Origin: Uranotaenia lowii
Taxonomy: Eukaryota > Arthropoda > Insecta > Diptera > Culicidae
Assembly: GCF_029784155.1 (NCBI RefSeq)
Contig: NC_073691.1
Location: 86,931,361 to 86,995,360, forward strand
Length of the DNA: 64,000 nucleotides
Direction of reading: 5' to 3'
The position numbers and the translations under genes were made by a program. This document shows positions 47,169-58,084 of the stretch, one piece after another. Within the stretch, counting starts at the first letter, position 1, and each line of letters opens with the position of its first letter. The notes beneath the pieces are model-generated. The model worked only from the letters and a program-made list of their open reading frames with translations. It was not told the DNA's origin and did no database searches.

Positions 47169-48096
47169 TACCGTAAAACGGGGTAACTTTGATCACCGGG
47201 GTAAATTTGACCAACAATAAACTTTTTCACACTATCATCAATAACTCACTCTATAGTTTGAATTTTTGAAAACTGTTTTCTACGTTTGAGAGCCTATTAA
47301 TTGAGTAGGCAAAATTTGGTTTGCATTTGAAATTTTTTTGTGTTACTAAAAAATCTAATTTCAAAATCTTGAAATATCTATTTTTCCATGGCTCGCAAAT
47401 AAACAGCTCTCCTGATGATACCAAAAAACATTTAGAAGCAAACGGGTTGTTCAATGTTAAAGAACAACTTTTTTTCTTTGTATATGAACAGTTGTAGTGC
47501 TATTTTTATTGTCATTAAATGATAATTTTTGGATATTTAAAAAATAAGGACATTTTCCAAGAGTTAGTGCGTATTGGACAAATGGATAGGAACCCTATCA
47601 AATGATTAACTTTGAAGAAAAAATAAAAATGGATATACTGGGAGGCCTAGAGGAATGTGTTAAGGTAAAATTTCATTTGTATTTTCTTGCTCAAACTATT
47701 GAGCAATTGTTTTCATTTTTGCCCCTAAATGTATGCAACATGATAGCACATTTTTCTGTTAATAATGTATTCAAAAGAAAACGTTATAAAGCAAGATAAA
47801 ACTGATAAAACAGCATTTGTAAATATTATGAAGGTATTTTGTATCCTTTATGATCGAGAAAACTCGTTAAAGCCGCAAAAATAGAGACTGTTTCCCCAAA
47901 GCATCAGATTCAAAACAGAGACGAAATCGATTTTCAAATCAAGTTTAAAGAGGTCTAATAAATTTCTGCATCCATGTTTTACGTTCGTAGGAGTCCATTA
48001 CTGGTTTTAAAAATTTAAAACATGCCACATTCCTCTTAACAGAAAAAATAATTGAAATATATTGAAAAAAGTGATCAATATTACTTTGTTACGGTG
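47169..48096 (-). mobile_element. MITE family B, copy 2
   Basis: TACCGTAAAACGGGGTAACT and, at the right, ATTACTTTGTTACGGTG are the inverted ends. The body is the reverse complement of 4833-5752, with GAACAACTTTTTTTC, GGGAGGCCTAGAGGAATGTG and ATGTTTTACGTTCGTAGG at matching positions. Non-coding. Confidence 0.7.
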
Positions 48097-49565
48097 CTAT
48101 CCGTCCTATTTTTTCTAATTTGAAAATTGACGCGTTTTCTAGATATATACGATGCAAGAGGAAAAGAAAAAAATATATTTTGCACAGTTTCCATTAAAAA
48201 CCATCATTATCAAATCGATTGTTGTACACAATGATGTTTAAAAAACTCTATTTTTCAAATGAATCACATTTGAGTTATGCTCTTAGTGAAGTGTACTCGC
48301 AACAAGCGAAAAAAATGAGACATCTCGTATTTGGTTCGCAATGTATTAAATACCTATTTATATTGTTTGTCTAATCTCTATGGTCCTGCAAAAGAAATGT
48401 TTTTTAATCGTTTGATTTTGGCAGATGGACCAAATTCGAACCACATGTGACACATGACAATATGGCAAACGTGCCCGAATCCAAAAATAATGCAAAAAAC
48501 TCATAAATTGGAATAAATTGCACGAAAGCTTGTATGCAACAAATTTGCATACTAAATAATTGCACAAAACCTATAAATCAAATAACTTTGTACAGAAAAA
48601 ATCAATAAAACCAAATATATAAAAGGTGATAAAACTCTTATCTTCCTCAATTTGTTCTACATCTTTCGGATACATGATAAATTTTTCGAAATTTCCATAA
48701 AATACTTCAAATTTTATTTATTTCCTTCGGGTTTTTGGAAATTTCGAAAGGGGGGTAAAAAAGACAGAAATTGATATTTGTTCCGGCCTTATGAAAAAAA
48801 AAACTGTAAGTTAGCATTTATTTCAAGGAATTTGAAATCCGGAGCCACCCTTATTCAAAACGCCATTAAAGGCTACACATGGAATCATTATAAATATATT
48901 CAACTAAACTACAAATTAGCTTAGCTTATTTTTTATTTGCTTCAAACGGAAAAGGTTTCAAGTTTAAGAACCTAAATTTTTTAGTTATTTAAAAAAAAAC
49001 ACGACATTAAAAGCGAAATATGAGATATTTTGTATTTGGACATCGAAGATTATTGTGAATTATTAAAATGAATTTGAAAAAGAATTCAAGTTGATTCTGA
49101 TTTCTGAACTTTATAAAACAAATCGAACGAATCTGTTCAGGTCAATATGATCTAAAGCAAACATTCAAGTCATCATAATCAGCATGCCAATATACCGAAG
49201 AAATAAGGTTTTTCAGAAACCGGGTATGTTTTACGAAAATATTTGAAAAAAGAGAACGAGAAAAGACTGAAACTTGAGTTTCAACACGAAATATAGCAAA
49301 ACAAAGCCAAAATAAGTTATTATTTTCCCAGGAACAATTTGTTTCTACTGGAAAATTCGCGTTCATCGTCCTTTACGTGTTTGTTTTCGTATTTTTTTAT
49401 CGCTTTTCGTCTTAATCTTACACTCAGAAGAGTAACTGAAAACTGTTGTTCAACCGTAAAACAATATTCTGCAATGTGTATCATGGCACTTTGAGTCATT
49501 TTGAAAATGATATTTTGAAAAAAAGTAATTTGAATTTCAAAAAACTTTATTTGTATTTATTAGGA
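48097..49565. other. no gene recognised
   Basis: AT-rich sequence with no supported feature. Confidence 0.4.
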
Positions 49566-50080
49566 TGAACTTTGGCTAGTGAACGGTAGACAATTTGGTC
49601 GCATGCAGACTGAGTTAGGGGGCTTCGTACGCGTCTGGTCTCCATGTCAGGAGCGGCGTGCGGAGTGCAACAACGTCCTGGTGGTGTTCGGGACCCAAAA
49701 CAGCAACATCACGACGGTCCTCCTGCGAGATAGTGGGGTTAGCTGCGGGCCTTGCGAGCCCGTGACTACAAAAAAAAACATAAGCAACGAACAACGAACA
49801 ACAAATTTCGGATGGAAATCGGCAAAGATCCACGCGACGAAAAGGGACAAGCGATTGGAAACTTGGAACATGGAACTGCCGATCTCTAAATTTCGTGGGT
49901 AGTACCCACGTGCTCTCCAACGAATTGAAGAGCCGCAAATTCGACATCGTAGCGCTGCAGGAGGTATGTTGGAAGGGCTCCACGGCAGGGATGCATTTTC
50001 TCTATGGAGAATCTCCGCGGTGCGAGTTTTTCGATTCCCCACGGAGTTTCTCTGCATTTCACCACGGAGATGTTTAACTA

Positions 50081-50251
50081 GGGGCCGTTCAAATATTACG
50101 TAACGCAATTTTCGAGCATTTTCAACCCCCCCTCCCCCCTACGTAACACATTTGTCTCAGAATTTCTAAGCAAAATCCACAAAGCGTAACAAACTGCTAT
50201 ACCCCCTCCCCCCCCCCCCTTGAAGCGTTACGTAATATTTGAATGGTCCCC
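50081..50251. mobile_element. MITE with TA target (CGTTACGTAATATTTGAA ends)
   Basis: TA-flanked 171-bp element. Ends GGGGCCGTTCAAATATTACG and CGTAATATTTGAATGGTCCCC are inverted with two mismatches over about 26 bp and share GTAACGC/GCGTTAC inside. The middle holds two C-runs and a second pair GTAACA/AGCGTAAC. No coding capacity. Confidence 0.8.
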
Positions 50252-50942
50252 TAACACCACCGGAGAGATTATATTGAATTCAACACCAACGAGCGTGAGG
50301 GTGAGAGCTCTAATGTTCACCACATACACCACCGAGAAAACCGATCGATCCAGTTATTGAACACGTAAACATTGCAGGTGATTGTCTACATTTAGGGGTA
50401 TTTCGAGTGATAGTATACTTGAAGGGGCAGTTCCAATAGGACTAGCAATGAAGAAACAGTTTGTTTATCTGAAGAAGAAATGTTTTACCAAACCAAATCT
50501 ATTGCTTTCAAATCTTATTGAAGATTTCTATAAATAAAAATGTTTATTTTGTTAAAACTTTTTTTTTAATTATTACAATTTTCTGAAAAGTTCGGGCCGA
50601 GTGAACTTATTGCATTATTCCCGGTAACTTTTTTCAAGTTTTGTCCCGGATAAATTCAGGCAATCTGGAACATTTCTTTTTGATTGAATTGTTAAATTTT
50701 ATGTGACATTAATCATTAAAAAAATGCAAAAAATATGGAAAAAAAGTTGGGTTTTAAACTTCGATTTTTGTTGATCCATGTTGGAAATGCGTATTGGTAT
50801 TGTTGAAGTTAAATATTGGTAATTTAATATATTTACATCACTTTTTTCCACTTTGATGACAATTGTCTCCAGTTGCAACGATGGATTTTTTTTAAATAGA
50901 TTTCGTTTTCATCAGATTACTAAATTTTTTAAGCTTATTATA

Positions 50943-51108
50943 CCGGGCGTTCGTAAATTGATATCTACTCGTAGAAATAAAATGATGTTTTTGGTCGAAG
51001 TGATTTTTTGAATGTAATCAAATGCTTTGGATGGTTTTTTGAAATCCAGAGCAAAATAAATCGATCAACAGATGCCTTGCTCAAAACGATTAATTTACGA
51101 ACGCCCCG
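50943..51108. mobile_element. MITE with TA target (GGGCGTTCGTAAATT ends)
   Basis: TA flanks both ends (50941-50942, 51109-51110). Inverted repeats CCGGGCGTTCGTAAATT and AATTTACGAACGCCCCG enclose 166 bp that also folds internally (ATCAAATGCTTTGGATGG region). No coding capacity. Confidence 0.75.
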
Positions 51109-54100
51109 TAAGAATGGCTAAGGAATGGATACTGTCTTATGGCACATTGCTTTCAACTTCCTGCTTTCCTTACGTTCGGCAAAGCCAAGTCAGAAAAAAA
51201 CGCAGGTGATTCTCGCCGGTGAGGAAATTTGCCACTCTACGGAGCTCTACGGTGCAAATATTTATGCTCCAATGTGAGGATCTGGTGGCGGTGCGAGTTT
51301 AAGTTAGTGTATATGACACTCGAGTACTTCGATAGCAGATAGAGAGTGGTGAAAAACTAACAATCTCTCCGGAGAGTTAATGGCAATAATACTGCCGTGT
51401 TGAAATTCTCCGGCTCCGTAAAAACACCACGGAGGAAAGCATCCCTGCTCCACGGTACGAACGTACCCAGATGGTCGTGCCATCTACCAGAGCTGCGACA
51501 ACACACACGAGCTTGGAACAACTTTTATATTGTTGGGAAAGATGCAAATAGGGCGTGATCGGGTGGTGGCCGATCAACTCACGAATGTGCCGGTTGAGAA
51601 TCAAGGGCCGGTTCTTCAACATCAGCATCATCAACGTGCACAGCCCTCACCTCGGAAGTACCGGTGACGACAAAGACGAATTCTACGCGCAGCTGGAGCG
51701 TGAATACGACCGTTGCCCAAAACATGATATCAAGATCGTCATCGGGGATTTCAATGCTCAGGTCGGCCAGGAGGAGGAATTCAAACCGACAATTGGAAGG
51801 TTCAGTGCGCACCAGCTGACCAACGAAAACGGCCTCAGACTTATCGATTTCGCCGCATCCAAACGAATGGCCGTACGTAGTACCTTTTTCCAGCACCGCC
51901 TCCCACACAAGTACACCTGGAGATCACCGTACCAAACGCAATCACAGATCGACCACGTTTTGATTGACAGCCGGCACTTCTCGGACATCATCGACGTCAG
52001 ATCAAGTCGAGGCGCCAACATCGAGTCAGACCATTATCTGGTGATGGTGAAGATGCGCCCAAAACTCTCCGTAGTGAACAACACACGCAACCGGCGCCCG
52101 CCTCGGTTAAATATCGCACGACTGAAGCAACCTGAGGTCGCGGCAGACTACGCGCAATCAGTCGAAGCAGCGCTGCCGGCAGAGGGCAAGCTTGACGAAG
52201 CCCCTCTCGAGGACTGTTGGGATACCATCAAGACAGCCATCAACAGTGCTGCGGAGAACGTCATCGGTTATGTAGAGCGAACTCGACGGAACGACTGGTT
52301 CGACGAGGAGTGTAGGAGGGTGATGGACGAAGAGAATGCCGCGCGGGTGGCAGTAGTGCAAAGAGGCACTCGTCGAAATGTGGAAAATCACCGACAGCGG
52401 AAGAGGGAGCGAGTCTGAATTTTCCAGGAGAAAAAACGCCGCCTGCAGGAGGAGGAGCTCGAGGAGCTGGAGCGGCTGCTTCGTTCCCAAGAAACACGAA
52501 AGTTCTATCAGAAGCTCAACGCATCCCGCAAAAGCTTCGTGCCGCAAGCCGAAATGTGCCGGGATAAGGACGGGGGCATCCTGACGGACAATCGTGAGGA
52601 GATCAAAAAGTTGAAGGAGCACTTCGATGAACATCCTGAACGGCGCACATGCAGGAGATCAAGACGGTGGGAGAGGATACATCGTCGGTGTAGTCAACGA
52701 CAAGGTGGAACTACTTCCAAGGATGAGTGAAGTTAAGGAAGCCATTCGCCAGCTGAATAGCAACAAGTCGGTTGGGAAGGATGGCATCGCAGCTGAACTC
52801 ATCAAAGTGGGCCCGGACAAGTTGGCCGATTGTTTACACCGGTTGATAGTCCGGATCTGGGACATAGAACAGCTACCGGAGGAGTGGAAGGAGGGGGTGA
52901 TATGCCCCATCTACAAGAAGGACAAATAGCACTGTGAGAACTACCGAGCGATCACTGTCCTAAGAGCCGCCTACAATGTGCTGTCCAGAATCCTACTCCG
53001 CCACATAACGCCACAAGCAAACAGATTCGTGGGAAGTCATCAGGCCGGCTTCATGGAGGGACGGTCTACGACGGATCAGATATTCACATTACGGCAAATC
53101 CTTCAAAAATGCCAAGTCCCTACGCACCATCTATTCATCGACTTGAAAGCCGCATACGACACGATTGACCGTAACGAGCTATGGAAAATCATGGACGAGA
53201 ACGGCTTTTCCGGGAAGCTGATCAGACTGATCAAGGCGACGATGGATGGAACGCAGTGCTGTGTGCGGGTTTCGGGTGAATTGTTGAGTTCATTCGAATC
53301 GCGCGGGAGGTCTTCGACAAGGTGATGGTCTATCTTGCATGATGTTCAATGTGGCGCTAGAAAGTGTTATTCAACAACCGGTGGGTGAAATGCGGGGCAC
53401 GATTTGCAATCAACAGATCTGCTTTGCCGATGACATTGATATAGTCGACTCGGCATATCATATACGGCGATGGACGAGATCTACCACAAACTGAAACGCG
53501 AACCAGGTAAGATTGGATTAATCGTTAATATTTCCAAGACGAAATATACACTGGCCTGCGGATCCGAAAACGACCGAGCCCGATTGTCCAGTAATAAAAA
53601 GATAGTAGTCTATCTCGGCTCACTGGTGACCGCAGACAGGCGGCGTAAGATCAGCGGAAGTCGTGCCTACTTTGAACTCCACAAGCTACTGCGGTCGAGA
53701 AGACTTAGCCCTCGCACGAAGTGTAACCTGTATATTACGCTCATTAGACCGGTTGTTCTCTACTGGCACGAGACATGGATATTGCTCGAGGAGGACCTGC
53801 GTACACTCGGAGTATTCGAGTGACGAGTGTTAAAAACCATCTTTGGCGACGTGCAGGAGAACGGAGTGTGTATGCGAAGGATGAACCAAGAGCTCGCGCG
53901 ACTCTTCGGCGAACCCAGTATCCAGAAGGTGGTGAAGGCTGGTCGGATACGCTGGGCAGGACATGTTGCGAGAATGGGAACGAGACGAGCAGGGGCGTAA
54001 CAAGCGAGGTGGTTAGTGGAGCGTAATCTGGCGTATATGGGATACCGAGAAGTTGGAGAACGGTTGCCATGGACCAAGTAAATTGGAGGAATATTTTTCG

Positions 54101-54133
54101 TCAGGTTATGAAGGAACACCGAACAAATAAATA

Positions 54134-54690
54134 GTAATTTCAAAACTTAAGCGTAAGCTTTAAACTAAGCTATAATATAAATTACGTGAAGTCAAATATT
54201 GCGTTAACAGATTATGACCGCTGATTTATGATTTTAATTGAATGATTAATAGCATTCCGGTGAAGTATACATTCTAATAGGAATAATATCAAATGAAAGT
54301 AATGAAAATTAAAGACGGATAGATCAGATTAGGAAGCATTAAAACTGTTAAAAAAGAGCCAAGAGCATGTCATGAGAAAACTTCTTGCCGTGCAAGAGCA
54401 TTTGTTCCGCATACATGGATGGATCGAAGCGCGTTCAAGTTTAATGTTCTGGAGGATTGATGGTGCAAAAATTCTTCTGCCATACAAATTTCCATACAGC
54501 TCGAAATTGAAACGCGTTGCGCTAACTCAGGAATCGCTTAAAACTAAAGATAGAATGCCGGTGAAAGATCGAGCAGGTTAGCTATCGACAGATCGTACAG
54601 ATCAGCTCAAATGTTGGACTGAGAAACTGTTTTTTTTAAACCACTTTTACCTTACGGAAGATATTAATGTACTAATCCATAGTCAACCGG
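54134..54690. other. no gene recognised
   Basis: AT-rich sequence; the 69-codon frame at 54372-54581 has no recognisable features. Confidence 0.4.
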
Positions 54691-54691
54691 T

Positions 54692-54800
54692 ATGCAGAGC
54701 AAACTCGACGACCTCGCCGAAAGCTTCAAGGCAGCAGGTCTCAAAGTCAATATCAGAAAGACCAAGTCGATGAAAATCACCACGGAAAATTCCTCCAGTT
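54692..54800 (+). pseudogene. non-LTR reverse-transcriptase fragment
   Basis: The frame from 54692 reads MQSKLDDLAESFKAAGLKV, then NIRKTKSMKITTEN, the segment just after the catalytic FADD box of a Jockey/R1-like reverse transcriptase. It ends abruptly; the rest is absent. Confidence 0.65.
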
Positions 54801-54936
54801 CGATCGATTGAAGCTGAAGTTTATTGCTTATTTTCATCAGTATATAAGGGAGGGTCACACTACTGATTTAGTTTAGTCGAATTCTCAATTAATAAGGATC
54901 ACCGATTTAGTTGATTCGATTTTTGCATTGGATTAA

Positions 54937-55124
54937 ATACCATACGTACTCTTTCAAGAGTACATGTACTCTTTTTCGATCGAAAAATGGGTGTACTCTT
55001 CTTTTTGTGAAATTTTATCAAATGTACTCTTTTTTTGTTGAAAGACATTTGATGAAGTATTTATGTAGTTGTTTCACATCTTGCAATATCTACGAAAGGA
55101 ATACAGCTTACAAAAAATTACTTT
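54937..55124 (-). repeat. MITE family A, partial copy 3
   Basis: ATACCATACGTACTCTTTCA, AGAGTACATGTACTC, TTTTTCGATCGAAAAATGGG and TGTACTCTT are the complement of the right end of copy 2 (6480-6560). The remainder is truncated or too diverged beyond the MITE at 55125. Confidence 0.6.
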
Positions 55125-55283
55125 AACCCTTCGTTTCATAAAGTTACAAATTTGCAACAATTAATGTATGGAAAGATGGAAAAATCGTATTTTATTTTAA
55201 TTTTTTTTCTTGATGTACTCATCATTTTCAACTGTTTAAACTGATTTTTAAGGAAAAATAAAAAATCATGAAACGAAGGGTTT
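55125..55283. mobile_element. short MITE with AACCCTTCGTTTCAT ends
   Basis: AACCCTTCGTTTCAT at the left and ATGAAACGAAGGGTT at the right are perfect 15-bp inverted repeats bordered by TTTA/TTTA. The 159-bp interior is AT-rich and non-coding. Confidence 0.75.
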
Positions 55284-56741
55284 ATATTTTATTCCAATAA
55301 GTTTAGTCCAAAAAAGTTTAATTGATCGAAAAATCCATGTAGAAGGGTGTTTTATCATCGCGATATATTGTTAAGCTATTAAATTGACGTCTCTGGCAAG
55401 TTAAATAACTCAACTGGCTAGAAACGTCTTTTAAATAGGAAAACAAATCCACTTAAAAACCGAGCTATGTGCCCGGATGATATGCAATACAAGAGCAAAA
55501 GGGTTTGTCAATGTATTTCGTTCAATCCGAGGTTTCACAATTATCCGCGGTGGTCTCTCCCCCGACAACCTCGGGTAAGCGAGAATCTAAAGCTTAGTTC
55601 TTTTAGAAATGGGACAGTTACAAATGCGTGTATCTCAAAAACCTTTCGTTAAATCTAAAAACTTTCTATGCAGAAAATGAAGGTAATCTTATGATAATTC
55701 ATGAAAAAAATTGAAAAAAAATATTTATCGTTTTTTTGTAAGAATAAATTCAACTTTTATCTTGGTACTTCCCATCGGCTAGCGCACACTTTTTTCAGTC
55801 ATGATATTGATCAGTTATTCAAACTAGTACTTCGTTTAATCTGTATTTTAGGTGGCTACATCCTCTTCCTTCAATTTCCGCTTCTTTTCGGACCAATACT
55901 TCTCTTTTAAAAGAAACTGAGGGCAATTTTGTGGATACAGATGTTTCGGAATTAACAAATTTAATTATTTTTCAGCCACTTTTTTAGCGTTTTTAATGGA
56001 ATTTCTGCTGGCAAAATCTGGTAATAACGAAGTAAAATCATCATGAGATTAAACTTAAAGTTAGTATAGATAGTAATTTGCGAAGGGTACCTAAAAGGTT
56101 ACTCTTTTTAGCCTTTTTAAAAACAGGTAAAACCATAATTTTCGTTTTGAATATTGTTATTTCTTTCCACAGTAGCAGAATTTTGGCAAATCATAATATT
56201 TTATACAAAATAACCAGCAAATACATGCTTTAATATACTCGGGACCTTGCCACGAGCAGACATGGTATAGGATTCAAACGCTGGAATTTGTTTAGAAAAG
56301 GATATTTCATAAGTTTTGTCGTTCATCAGAAATCATCTGTCCCACAGCCTGTAACCGTTTGTTACAAAATTCTTGTTGTTTTTAAATTGGTACATTGTAA
56401 AGTTGAGTGAATGTTCATTTGTTTTATTTCTTGTTAGGGTTAAATAAAATATTGTTAGATTTAAATTAGAATAAGAACATAATTTGTTAATACACTCGAC
56501 AACATGGCACAAAGTGGGTTGAATGCAATGGGAAAATTCTTTCTTTTGCAAATGGAAGGAGATTGCATGCAACATCGTTGGTCGAGGAAAATGGTTGCGG
56601 CGTTAATGCTTTGATACTGGCGCGATTTTTCCAAAGCACAAAAGGGGTGATTTCATTTCAGTTTGACCGGCAACGGTCATTAGTAAAACAGGCGTGAGTG
56701 TGATCAAACCGATAAAGTGGAGTAAGAAAGTGGTGGAAAAG
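55284..56741. other. no gene recognised
   Basis: AT-rich DNA with no supported feature immediately upstream of the LTR retrotransposon. Confidence 0.4.
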
Positions 56742-57645
56742 TGTCACGGTGGCCATCTTGGACTACTTGCAGGGCACCAGCCTTATTCAGGTAGAGTTGA
56801 ACCTGCTCCACATACCAGTGGCCAACACTTACCTTGTTGAATTTCCTTTCATAGGACCTTTTTTCCGTTTAATAAAAAACCCTTTCTCGCCACTCGAGCG
56901 GCAAGCCGTTTGAGTAGCCCCGATCACACTCTTCGGCCTAGTGGGCCCAGTAGCCCACTACGTCTAACCCGTTAAAGAGCGTCGAGATCCTCTGGTCTGC
57001 GGGCCATAAGTTGCTAAGGAGGATTATCCCTCGGGTCGGGGAAGACCCGATTCTAAATCCCAAGGAGGGCCCTTCTCGTTCCTACCAATCAGGTCAGCCT
57101 GGGTAGGTCGATTACGTCAAGGAAGGAAGCGCCTGTGAGATCCCCCCCCCCCACTCCACGTTAGAGTCAGTAGAGTTTTCCCGAAGACTGACTCTTCAAG
57201 CCACCATTTTGTTCGGCGGTTGGACCAACGCGTCATCGCTGATCGCCAACATCGTAGCTACCACCCAGTTCAGCATCCAGCGACCAGCAGCGGAGAAGCA
57301 GCAGCGAGCGCTCGCCGGCCGACAGCAGCAGCAGAAGCAGAAAGATAAGTGCACAAACCCCATTCACCCACACTACACATTACAAAAATACACACTTTAA
57401 TATTGAAATAGACCGGTTTTATTTTCCTTCAGTAGATTTCATTTTCTTTCAATAAATAACTCATTTTCTTACAATACAGTTTTATAATTTTTATGAGACA
57501 AAACAAACGAGCCTTTGCTGTACCATCGAACGCGTAGCCCCTCCAATTACCCTGTGGTTCGCCGACTCTGAGACTAAGTCAAAGAGTCTCGTGCCACTGA
57601 GCTAGCACATTCCTAGTACTCATAAATAGTTTCCTAACAATTTCA
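56742..57645 (+). repeat. 5' LTR of the gypsy element
   Basis: Start TGTCACGGTGGCC is set by alignment with the solo LTR at 19783. The end is placed at ...ATTTCA, two bases before the TGGCGCCC primer-binding site. AATAAAAAACCC (56870) and CAATAAATAACTC (about 57448) are possible polyadenylation signals. A CAG-rich segment lies at 57290-57345. The flank left of 56742 offers no duplication to compare. Confidence 0.65.
56936..57130 (+). promoter_or_regulatory. structured RNA block in the 5' LTR
   Basis: Hairpins: GTGGGC/GCCCAC (56941-56958), GGTC/GGCC (56994-57005), TCGGGTC/GACCCGA (57031-57050), and CCTACC/GGTAGG enclosing CAGG/CCTG (57081-57107). They occur in the same order and with the same linkers as in the solo LTR at 20081-20262, with different stem sequences. 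Confidence 0.5.
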
Positions 57646-57647
57646 TT

Positions 57648-57658
57648 TGGCGCCCAAC
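57648..57658 (+). promoter_or_regulatory. primer-binding site
   Basis: TGGCGCCCAAC starts with TGG, complementary to a tRNA 3' CCA end, and lies two bases past the LTR end. The priming tRNA cannot be named with confidence. Confidence 0.65.
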
Positions 57659-58084
57659 TTAAAATTTTGTCCGCGTTGGTAATTGGAGGAATCGAGTAGT
57701 ATAAAAATTCAAGAATTTTTTCTCAGGTGGGAGGAGAGTACTCAATTACGTTTCAACGAATTGAGTAGTGTCCAACTACTATTGCCTACACTACAGACTG
57801 TACATTTTATTTCACTTATTTCGATTACAGATATCCGTTTGATGAGCATTGGGGGTAGAACTATTGCATAAAAAAAGAGAAAAATTTCTGGTTCAACGTT
57901 TGGGGATTCACAAACATATATCTCAAGCCTAAACAACAGTTTCATAGGAAAAGGTCCTGAATAAGAAGAAAAGTATTTACATTTTAATTCGTTCGATTTT
58001 TAGTTGGTGCATCTTGATTCAATTTGTACTGAATTTGTTTGATTTTGTTTTAATAATTGATTTTGAGGAGTTATTTGAGTAACA

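Larger units (their letters stand above)
49986..51447. mobile_element. non-autonomous hAT element inside the RTE copy
   Basis: CTCCACGG lies directly outside both ends (49978-49985 and 51448-51455), an 8-bp duplication. The ends are CAGGGATGC and GCATCCCTG, perfect 9-bp inverted repeats. Subterminal words such as CTCCGTGG/CCACGGAG recur several times in both orientations near each end, as is usual for hAT transposase-binding sites. No transposase frame. Two smaller MITEs are inserted within. Confidence 0.85.
49868..54130 (+). pseudogene. RTE-like endonuclease/reverse transcriptase pseudogene
   Basis: The endonuclease starts with ETWNM and KFDIVALQEVCWKG (49856-49977), is interrupted by the hAT insert, and resumes at 51456. 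The long frame 51555-52418 shows INVHSPH, IVIGDFNAQVG, YTWRSPYQTQSQIDHVL and ESDHYLV. Reverse transcriptase blocks follow: LNSNKSVGKDGIAAELIK, WKEGVICPIYKK, ENYRAIT, SHQAGFMEGRSTTDQI, FIDLKAAYDTI, and FADDIDIV near 53425. The C-terminus at 53470-54120 parallels 1-735. Damage includes stops at about 52416, 52927 and 53821, several frameshifts (about 52640, 53310, 53460, 53980) and small deletions relative to the first copy. It cannot be functional. Confidence 0.85.
49570..54133 (+). mobile_element. RTE-like non-LTR retrotransposon, nearly full length but broken
   Basis: Carries endonuclease and reverse transcriptase in the usual order and ends with AACAAATAAATAG near 54130, similar to the 3' end of the copy at 1-735. 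The 5' border is estimated from where the GC-richer element sequence begins (about 49570). A 1.46-kb hAT element (49986-51447) splits the endonuclease. No target-site duplication was recognised. Codon usage and GC are far from the surrounding AT-rich DNA. Confidence 0.8.

Noticed and set aside
52158..52634. 158-codon frame antisense to the RTE element
   Set aside because: Shadow of the endonuclease/reverse transcriptase frame.
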